Part shown: one piece after another, positions 32,374 through 38,075 of the stretch
Numbering within the stretch: position 1 is the first letter of the stretch
Layout: the number at the start of each line of letters is the position of its first letter
Source of the DNA: Comamonadaceae bacterium PBBC2
GTDB taxonomy: Bacteria; Pseudomonadota; Gammaproteobacteria; Burkholderiales; Burkholderiaceae_C
Direction of reading: 5' to 3'
Assembly: GCA_002255935.1 (NCBI GenBank)
Contig: NKIO01000036.1
Location: 1-38,075 of the forward strand
DNA length: 38,075 nucleotides
Made by a program: the position numbers and the translations under genes
The notes under the pieces: generated by a model
What the model saw: only the letters and a program-made list of their open reading frames with translations
The model's database searches: none
Told to the model about the DNA's origin: nothing

Positions 32374-33177
32374 ATGAAATTGATTGCAATTGCGGCACTT
32401 TCAACACTTGGCTGGTTGGTCGCAAATTCGGCCCACGCGCAAAAAACCTCGGTGCAAAGCATTGAGGAATATCGCCAAATGTTGCAGGATGGCAATCCGG
32501 CAGATTTGTTCGAAGCCAAGGGTGAAGGCCTGTGGAAGAAGAAACGGGGCCCCAAAAATGCGAGCCTGGAACAGTGCGATTTGGGCAAGGGGCCCGGCGT
32601 GTACAAGGGTGCGTTTTTAGAACTTCCGCGTTTTTTTGTAGATACCAATAGGGTTCAAGACCTCGAATCCCGTCTGCTAACCTGCATGGAAACTCTGCAG
32701 GGCCTAAACGCTGCTGACATTGCAAAAACTCCGTTTGGCAAGGATGAACAAAACAATGTGACCGCATTGGCCACCTGGCTGGCTGCTGAGTCCAAGGACG
32801 GGCAGTTCAAGCTACCGCAGTCACACCCGCAGGAAAAAATTTCCTATGAAGTGGGTAAGCGCCTCTTCTTCCAGCGCGGCGGGACGCATGACTTTTCCTG
32901 TGCCTCATGCCATAGCAAAGACGGAACCCGCATCCGCTTGCAAGATCTGCCCACGCTGACGAAGAATCCCGGTGATGGCGTAGGCTTTGCCGCATGGCCG
33001 GCCTATCGCGTCTCCAATGGGCAAATGTGGGGCATGCAGCAACGGCTGAATGACTGCTATCGGCAGCAGCGCTTCCCCTACCCCGGATTTGGCAGCGAAG
33101 CCACTATAGCCCTGGGGGTCTATCTGGGTGTCAATAGCCAAGGTGCCAAGTCTGCTGCACCCACCATCAAACGCTAG
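32374..33177 (+). CDS. soxA: L-cysteine S-thiosulfotransferase subunit SoxA (one-heme type)
   Basis: This 267-residue periplasmic cytochrome has a signal peptide MKLIAIAALSTLGWLVANSA. With SoxX it couples thiosulfate to the SoxY cysteine. Only one heme site is present, CASCH at 176-180. The N-terminal half keeps a cysteine pair (LEQCDLGKGPG and LLTCMETLQG) where diheme SoxA has its first heme, so this is the one-heme form. The heme ligand that carries persulfide is C228 in MQQRLNDCYRQQRFPYPGF. GAGGAGACAAC precedes the ATG. Loss of the non-catalytic heme is common and leaves the active-site heme intact. Confidence 0.96.
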   Translation: MKLIAIAALSTLGWLVANSAHAQKTSVQSIEEYRQMLQDGNPADLFEAKGEGLWKKKRGPKNASLEQCDLGKGPGVYKGAFLELPRFFVDTNRVQDLESRLLTCMETLQGLNAADIAKTPFGKDEQNNVTALATWLAAESKDGQFKLPQSHPQEKISYEVGKRLFFQRGGTHDFSCASCHSKDGTRIRLQDLPTLTKNPGDGVGFAAWPAYRVSNGQMWGMQQRLNDCYRQQRFPYPGFGSEATIALGVYLGVNSQGAKSAAPTIKR

Positions 33178-33190
33178 TCAGAGGTTCACC

Positions 33191-33877
33191 ATGAAACACC
33201 ATTGCACCTTGATCATTGCGGCATGTCTGTCAGCCACGGCTCTGCCTATTTGCGCTCAAAGCGCAAGTGCTGCAAAAGCCGCGCCAACATCCAGCAACAC
33301 CGGCGTTTTCGATCTGCGCGCCGATGACGCAACCAAAGCCTCATTCCGCAGTGAAAAGGCGGTCTCTGTGGCCCGCGTGCTGGCAATTGACGAGACCAAT
33401 CGCCTGTGTAGCGCAGCAGACGTTGCTGGCAAGCCGCTAGACAGCAAGACTGCCAAAGCCATAGAAACCTCCAATCTCAAGACCATTAAATGGCCCAGTG
33501 ACGGCAAATATTTGGGTGACTGGAAAGAGGGCGAAAAAGTAGCGCAAAGCGGGCGTGGCCTGACCTGGACGGACGACATCAAGTCGCCCAATGGCGGCAA
33601 CTGCTACAACTGCCACCAGATAGACAAAAAAGAAATCTCCTTTGGCACCATTGGCCCCAGCCTCTACAACTATGGCAAGTTGCGTGGCGTTACCGATCCA
33701 GCCAGCCCCGCCGCCAAGCCCATGGTGGAGTACACCTGGGGAAAAATCTGGAATAGCAAGGCCTACAACGCATGCTCCAACATGCCACGCGCCGGACACA
33801 TGGGCATCCTGACCGAAGCCCAGGTCCGCGACATTGTGGCCCTCTTGCTTGACCCAAAATCTCCCGTCAACCAGTAG
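33191..33877 (+). CDS. soxX: Cytochrome c subunit SoxX
   Basis: This 228-residue periplasmic monoheme cytochrome has a signal peptide, MKHHCTLIIAACLSATALPI, cleaved near CAQSA. The heme site is CYNCH at 138-142, preceded by GGN and followed by DKKEISFGTIGPSLYNYG. NMPRAGHMGILTEAQ supplies the methionine ligand. It is longer than the shortest SoxX proteins because of a roughly 90-residue N-terminal domain (FDLRADDATKASFRSEKAVS onward). The ATG at 33191 is 13 bases after soxA. It forms the SoxAX heterodimer. Confidence 0.95.
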   Translation: MKHHCTLIIAACLSATALPICAQSASAAKAAPTSSNTGVFDLRADDATKASFRSEKAVSVARVLAIDETNRLCSAADVAGKPLDSKTAKAIETSNLKTIKWPSDGKYLGDWKEGEKVAQSGRGLTWTDDIKSPNGGNCYNCHQIDKKEISFGTIGPSLYNYGKLRGVTDPASPAAKPMVEYTWGKIWNSKAYNACSNMPRAGHMGILTEAQVRDIVALLLDPKSPVNQ

Positions 33878-33934
33878 ATCTGCGCGCCCTGGCAAGGGCG
33901 GTATATCCGCGTCGTTAGCGCACAGCGCAACACC

Positions 33935-35674
33935 ATGAACCTTACTACTCGCGAATTTCTTCAATTAATGGGTGCCGGCACGATGGCTGGCATGGGGCTT
34001 GGCACCTTTGCCGAGTCCGAGGCAGCAACAGCAGCCCAAGGGCTGTATGACATTCGTCGCTTCGGCACGGTGTCGTTTCTGCACATGACAGATTGCCACG
34101 CCCAGCTCAAACCCATCCACTTTCGCGAGCCCGATGTGAACCTGGGCATTGGCACCATGCGTGGCAACCTGCCCCACCTGGTGGGGGAGCATTTGCTAAA
34201 GGCAGCCAAGGTGCGTGCCGGTAGCGCAGAGGCCCATGCACTGACCTATCTGGATTTTGAAAAGGCGGCACGACGCTATGGCAAGGTCGGCGGCTTCGCA
34301 CATTTGGCAACACTGGTGAAGCGGCTGAAGGCTAGCCGCCCAGGTGCATTGCTCCTGGATGGTGGAGACACATGGCAAGGCTCTGGCACATCCTTGTGGA
34401 CACGCGGGCAAGACATGGTCGATGCCTGCAAGCTCTTGGGTGTAGACGTGATGACCGGGCACTGGGAGTTCACCTATGGCATGGAGCGCGTCAAAGAGAT
34501 CGTGGAGCGGGAATTCGCTGGCAAGATTGACTTCATCGCCCAGAACATCAAGACCAACGACTTTGGCGACCCCGTCTTCAAGCCCTATGTGATGCGCGAA
34601 ATCAATGGCGTACCTTGCGCCATCATTGGCCAAGCCTTTCCGTACACCCCGATTGCCAACCCCCGCTACATGGTGGCTGATTGGGCCTTTGGCATACAGG
34701 ACGAGAACATGCAGCGCATGGTGGACGAAGTGCGCAGCAAGGGTGCACAAGTGGTGGTGGTGCTATCCCATAACGGTATGGACGTAGACCTGAAGATGGC
34801 AAGCCGCGTCAGTGGCGTTGACGCCATTCTGGGTGGCCACACCCATGACGGCATGCCCGTGGCCAGCATCGTCAGCAACAAGGGCGGCAAGACGATCGTT
34901 ACCAATGCTGGCTCCAACAGCAAGTTCTTGGGAGTGCTTGACTTTGAAGTCAAAGACAAAAAAGTCAGCGACTTTCGGTACAAATTGCTACCTGTGTTTT
35001 CCAACGTGCTGGCGCCAGACCCAGAGATGGATGCCCTCATTAGCAAGGTCCGCGCGCCCTATGAAGCCAAGCTAGCTGAAAAGCTGGCCGTGACCGAAGG
35101 CACTCTGTACCGGCGTGGCAATTTCAATGGCACCGGTGACCAACTGCTGCTAGATGCCATGATGCAAGTGCAAGGTGCCGATATCGCGTTTTCGCCAGGG
35201 TTCCGCTGGGGCACCAGCTTACTGCCGGGGCAGGCTATTACCCGTGAATGGTTGATGGATATGACTGCCACCACCTATTCTTATGCGACCCTGACCGAAA
35301 TGACGGGCGCTACTATTAAGACCGTGCTGGAAGATGTCTGCGACAACCTATTCAACCCCGACCCCTACTACCAGCAAGGTGGTGACATGGTCCGTGTGGG
35401 CGGGCTTGAATACAGCTGCGCGCCCCTGGCCAGCATGGGTAAACGCATAGACAACCTACGGTTGAACGGCAAACCTCTGGACGCCGACAAAAAGTACAAG
35501 GTGGCAGGTTGGGCTCCCGTCGCCGAAGAAGCGCGCAACGCGGGCGGAAAGATGATCTGGGAGGTTGCAGAGCAGTGGCTCAAAGCCAGTGGTGGCCGCA
35601 TCTCGCAACGCAAGCTCAATGCCCCGCAATTGCAAGGTGTATTACCCAACCCGGGTGTTGCCGCTGCACTATGA
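33935..35674 (+). CDS. soxB: Thiosulfohydrolase SoxB
   Basis: This 579-residue two-domain metallophosphatase-fold enzyme hydrolyses the sulfonate of SoxY-bound S-thiocysteine, releasing sulfate. Manganese ligands are visible in HMTDCHAQ (H50, D53, H55), LLDGGDTWQGSG, TGHWEFTYG (the SoxB-specific replacement for GNHE), LSHNGMDVDLKMA and GGHTHDGMP. The C-terminal domain includes GTLYRRGNFNGTGDQLLLDA. The N-terminus, NLTTREFLQLMGAGTMAGMG, is a Tat-type signal but with only one arginine where SoxB proteins usually have RR. No strong ribosome binding site precedes the ATG. It ends the sox operon. Confidence 0.96.
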   Translation: MNLTTREFLQLMGAGTMAGMGLGTFAESEAATAAQGLYDIRRFGTVSFLHMTDCHAQLKPIHFREPDVNLGIGTMRGNLPHLVGEHLLKAAKVRAGSAEAHALTYLDFEKAARRYGKVGGFAHLATLVKRLKASRPGALLLDGGDTWQGSGTSLWTRGQDMVDACKLLGVDVMTGHWEFTYGMERVKEIVEREFAGKIDFIAQNIKTNDFGDPVFKPYVMREINGVPCAIIGQAFPYTPIANPRYMVADWAFGIQDENMQRMVDEVRSKGAQVVVVLSHNGMDVDLKMASRVSGVDAILGGHTHDGMPVASIVSNKGGKTIVTNAGSNSKFLGVLDFEVKDKKVSDFRYKLLPVFSNVLAPDPEMDALISKVRAPYEAKLAEKLAVTEGTLYRRGNFNGTGDQLLLDAMMQVQGADIAFSPGFRWGTSLLPGQAITREWLMDMTATTYSYATLTEMTGATIKTVLEDVCDNLFNPDPYYQQGGDMVRVGGLEYSCAPLASMGKRIDNLRLNGKPLDADKKYKVAGWAPVAEEARNAGGKMIWEVAEQWLKASGGRISQRKLNAPQLQGVLPNPGVAAAL

Positions 35675-35693
35675 GCAGGGGCCATCACTTGCG

Positions 35694-36173
35694 GTGCTGC
35701 GTGTGAGGATCAAAGCCCTCTTAATCGAGTCGATCCGTTCTGGGACTATTGCCGCTCTGGTTATAGTGCCGCTCAGCCCGCTCTTTAAGGCAGCAGGCTT
35801 GCGAATCGGGCACTACGGCCCGAAGTTCGCCGCGCTTTTCTTCGACGATCCGCAACCCTGGCTGCTATTCGTACAGCATCTTGTTGTTGGATGGGTGTCG
35901 GCACTGCCACTGCTTGTGATATTGGCACGAACCTACGCCGACCAACGGCCAGTGCTGGCTGGGGCGGCCTATGGGACCGCCTACTACGTAGTTGTTAACT
36001 CGCTGGCGCTACCGCTCTACTTTGGTGACCCGCTGCCATGGCAACTGGGGGCTATGACGATCTTCCCAAGCTTGGTCGGCCACATCCTCTACGGAGTCTC
36101 CATCGGACTGACCTCTAAACACTTCTTGGCTAAGTCGCGCAACCCCGCGATGCGTTCATCAGCATTGCGCTGA
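35694..36173 (+). CDS. Uncharacterised inner-membrane protein
   Basis: This is a protein of about 159 residues with about four hydrophobic segments: GTIAALVIVPLSPLFKAAGL, LFVQHLVVGWVSALPLLVIL, GAAYGTAYYVVVNSLALPLY and AMTIFPSLVGHILYGVSIGL. The start is uncertain. GTG codons at 35694 and 35703 are the best options, 20-30 bases after soxB; upstream ATGs lie inside soxB. I do not recognise the family. Same-strand closeness to soxB suggests co-transcription, but no sulfur motif is visible. Confidence 0.6.
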   Translation: MLRVRIKALLIESIRSGTIAALVIVPLSPLFKAAGLRIGHYGPKFAALFFDDPQPWLLFVQHLVVGWVSALPLLVILARTYADQRPVLAGAAYGTAYYVVVNSLALPLYFGDPLPWQLGAMTIFPSLVGHILYGVSIGLTSKHFLAKSRNPAMRSSALR

Positions 36174-36259
36174 GCAAACTGCTTGGCCAAAGCGCCAACA
36201 ATGTCCAGAGCCACACTGTGGCATCGCGCCACTGGCGAAATCTGATGTCCGAGTTCATA

Positions 36260-36292
36260 ATTTGGCTCGACTCAATTTTTTATAAGCCAAAT
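36260..36292. repeat. 8-bp inverted repeat, possible hairpin or terminator
   Basis: ATTTGGCT (36260-36267) pairs with AGCCAAAT (36285-36292) across a 17-base T-rich loop. It lies between the membrane-protein gene and repeat copy 6, and might help end transcription coming from either side. Without a GC-rich stem and U-tract in the right place it is a weak terminator. The rest of the gap 36174-36347 has no gene. Confidence 0.4.
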
Positions 36293-36293
36293 C

Positions 36294-36342
36294 GGCGTTT
36301 CAAGCCGTGGATAGTGCGGGAGTAGCTCCTAAATTCGTAGCA
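36294..36342 (+). repeat. Interspersed ~50-bp repeat, copy 6
   Basis: It contains TTTCAAGCCGTGGATAGTGC and GGGAGTAGCTCCTAAATTCG, ending TAGCA. It lies 6 bases beyond the stop of the minus-strand ATPase gene, in the gap between two converging genes. It matches copy 2 at the 5' side (CAAGCCGTGGATAGTGC). Confidence 0.75.
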
Positions 36343-36347
36343 GCCGC

Positions 36348-37964
36348 TTATCCCCAAGTCCGACTGACCCACTTGCGCAGCTCGCTGTACCACAGCACCC
36401 CGCTGGCCATAGCGGCACATAGCAGCCATTGGTCGAGTGACAGCGGCACGGTGCCGAAGGCCAGGTTCAAAAAGCCGATGTGCACGACCGCCACCTGCAA
36501 CAACAGGGACAAAATCAGCGCTGCCAAAAGCCAGCGGTTGCTGAAGAAATTCGCAAACGCGCTGGCGGTCTCAGAGCGTGCGTTAAAGGCATTGAACAAA
36601 TGCGCTAGCACCAAGACGGTAAAGCCCGCCGTGCGCGCGGTGGCCAGATCGTGTGAGCCTTCAATCAATCCGCTGGGCAGAAACATATCCATGGTCAGCA
36701 GCGTCACCACCGCTACCACCACGCCAATCTGAAATACGCCCGACCACATACGGCCATCGATCAGTCGCTCGTTCATGTGGCGTGGCTTGCGGGCCATCAC
36801 ATCATCGGTAGCCGGGTCTACACCCATGGCCAGGGCCAGCCAGGAATCGGTGATCAGGTTGATCCACAGGATCTGTGTAGCCAGCAGAGGTAGTACGACC
36901 ACTCCGCCCACGGTGCTCCCGTCATTCAATCCAATGACGCCCGCCAACACCACGCCAAAAAAAACCGTCAGTACCTCCCCCGTGTTGGACGACAGCAGGT
37001 AACGCAGAAACTTGCGGATGTTGTCCAAAATGCCCCGCCCCTCACGCACGGCCTGGACGATGGTGGCAAAGTTGTCGTCTGCCAGCACCATCTTGGCGGC
37101 TTCTTTGGTCACCTCGGTACCAGTCACACCCATGGCAATGCCAATGTCGGCCGACTTGAGCGCGGGGGCATCGTTGACGCCGTCTCCGGTCATCGCCACG
37201 ATATTGCCGTCGGCCTGCAGTGCATCGACGATACGCAGCTTGTGCGCTGGCATCACACGCGCGTAGACCGAGGTCTGCTGCACCGCTGCCTTGAAGTCTG
37301 CGTCGCTCAAGGCATCCAATTGCGCGCCGCTGAGTGCCTGGGCTCCAGCCGCCACGATGCCCAAATCGGTGGCAATGCGCAGCGCCGTTTGCGGGTGGTC
37401 GCCCGTGATCATGATGACGCGAATGCCCGCGCGGTGAGCCTCCTCTATGGCCAAGCTCACTTCTGCACGCGGCGGGTCGATGATGCCCACCGTGCCAACA
37501 AAGATGAGATCGCGTTCCAGCGTCTCCGTGTTCTTGGCATCCTCACCCACACCCAAAGGGCGGTAAGCCACGGCAAGCGTGCGCAGCGCCGAATCGGTCA
37601 GTTGCGCCACTTCGGCCAAAATCCGCGCGCGCTGGGCTTCATCCAGCGCCGGTGTTGCCATGCCCACCCGGACGCGGCTGCAACAGCCTAACAATACGTC
37701 GGGTGCTCCCTTGGCGATCAGCACGGTCTCGTCGCCGTGTTCGTGGTCTTGGGACAACACGGACATCATCTTGCGCTCGGAGGTGAACGGCATTTCAGAC
37801 AAACGCGTAAAGCGTTTCTCACGCCGCTCGGTCACGCCCAACTTGCGCTCGGCCACCAGAAATGCCGCCTCGGTGGGGTCGCCATGGATCTCCCAGGCCT
37901 CGCCCTCACCCTGGCGCAGTTCAGAATTGCCGGCCAGGCTGCCGCCACTATAGATAAGGCCCAA
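36348..37964 (-). pseudogene. Cation P-type ATPase, N-terminal part lost
   Basis: The 538-codon frame covers the nucleotide-binding half and C-terminal membrane part of a P2A-like (calcium/cation) ATPase. GDPTEAAFLVAERKLG and IAKGAPDVLL are nucleotide-domain motifs, MITGDHPQTALRIA and MTGDGVNDAPALKSADIGIA are hinge motifs, and six hydrophobic segments follow. The first transmembrane segments, the actuator domain and the DKTGT phosphorylation site are absent. The frame stops matching ATPase near 37945, next to the start of an IS-like sequence. Homology begins around GSLAGNSELR. The product cannot pump. The first 6-8 codons of the frame are probably element sequence. Confidence 0.8.
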
Positions 37965-38075
37965 TAAAGTCTGAACTATTTCAGATTTACTGTATCCAAG
38001 CTCAATGGAAAAAGAAAGCGCAAGAAATCAAACACTGGAGCAACTCCACGAGCGACGCAAGCAAGTCGTGCGGCT
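37965..38075 (+). mobile_element. Left end of an IS630-family-like insertion sequence
   Basis: The sequence right of the ATPase breakpoint leads into a transposase start at 38005. CTGAACTATTTCAG (37971-37984) is a short dyad, perhaps part of the terminal region. The exact boundary is unclear within about 37945-37970; members insert at TA, and TATAG/TATA occurs at the junction. The right end lies outside the window. Insertion here explains the truncated ATPase. Confidence 0.6.
38005..38075 (+). CDS. IS630-family transposase, N-terminal fragment
   Basis: From ATG 38005 the frame runs to the window edge, encoding 23 complete codons: MEKESARNQTLEQLHERRKQ and on. The block TLEQLHERRKQVV is familiar from the N-terminal helix-turn-helix region of IS630-type transposases. 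The rest is outside the window, so I cannot see the catalytic DDE residues. The gene lies divergent to the ATPase remnant. Confidence 0.6.
   Translation, partial: MEKESARNQTLEQLHERRKQVVR

Overview
The window looks like chromosomal DNA of a betaproteobacterium, most likely Comamonadaceae (Rhodoferax or a close relative). The evidence is the protein families, the GC-rich codon use, the complete periplasmic Sox thiosulfate-oxidation cluster and the dispersed short repeats. This placement is inferred from sequence character, not from a database search. Most of the window deals with sulfur: sulfate import, sulfide and persulfide handling, and thiosulfate or sulfide oxidation.

Layout. Positions 1-3300 are an accessory stretch. 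It holds a truncated open frame, a translationally coupled pair (small unknown protein plus a zeta-toxin-like P-loop protein), an unknown soluble protein, a small membrane protein and a DUF3309 mini-protein. At 3359-7334 (minus strand) is a tight sulfate transporter operon, sbp-cysT-cysW-cysA. At 7456-11613 are an RBBP9-type hydrolase, a Tat-exported dienelactone hydrolase, a YceI protein and a PabB-PabC fusion for p-aminobenzoate synthesis. At 11702-16802 are two tandem, closely related exported RCC1-repeat proteins, each with about 14 repeats.

At 17056-23715 is a BigR-type sulfide/persulfide locus. A minus-strand operon (ArsR repressor, two YeeE/YedE-type transporter proteins, DUF442, SulP permease, second DUF442) diverges from a plus-strand persulfide-dioxygenase-like metallo-hydrolase. 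DUF599, rhodanese and DUF4395 genes follow. An AT-rich palindromic region lies between the divergent genes. At 23959-24210 is the decayed tail of an MFS transporter.

At 24470-35674 is the Sox cluster, all on the plus strand: an ArsR-type regulator, flavocytochrome c (cytochrome plus SoxF/FccB), SoxH-like hydrolase, SoxW-like thioredoxin, a GlcG/HbpS protein, a frameshifted cytochrome c, then soxC-D-Y-Z-A-X-B. SoxAX and SoxB oxidise sulfur bound to the C-terminal cysteine of SoxYZ, SoxCD takes the sulfane sulfur further, and the sulfate importer at the other end is the assimilatory counterpart. The right end holds an unknown membrane protein and a cation P-type ATPase cut off by what looks like the end of an IS630-family element.

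A roughly 50-bp interspersed repeat occurs six times, always close to gene ends, twice next to a very similar hairpin terminator. The points most worth checking are this repeat, the split-module sulfide locus with two palindromic operator candidates, the GT-duplication frameshift in a Sox-cluster cytochrome, the possible ATA start of the rhodanese, the double-propeller RCC1 pair and the coupled zeta-toxin-like pair.
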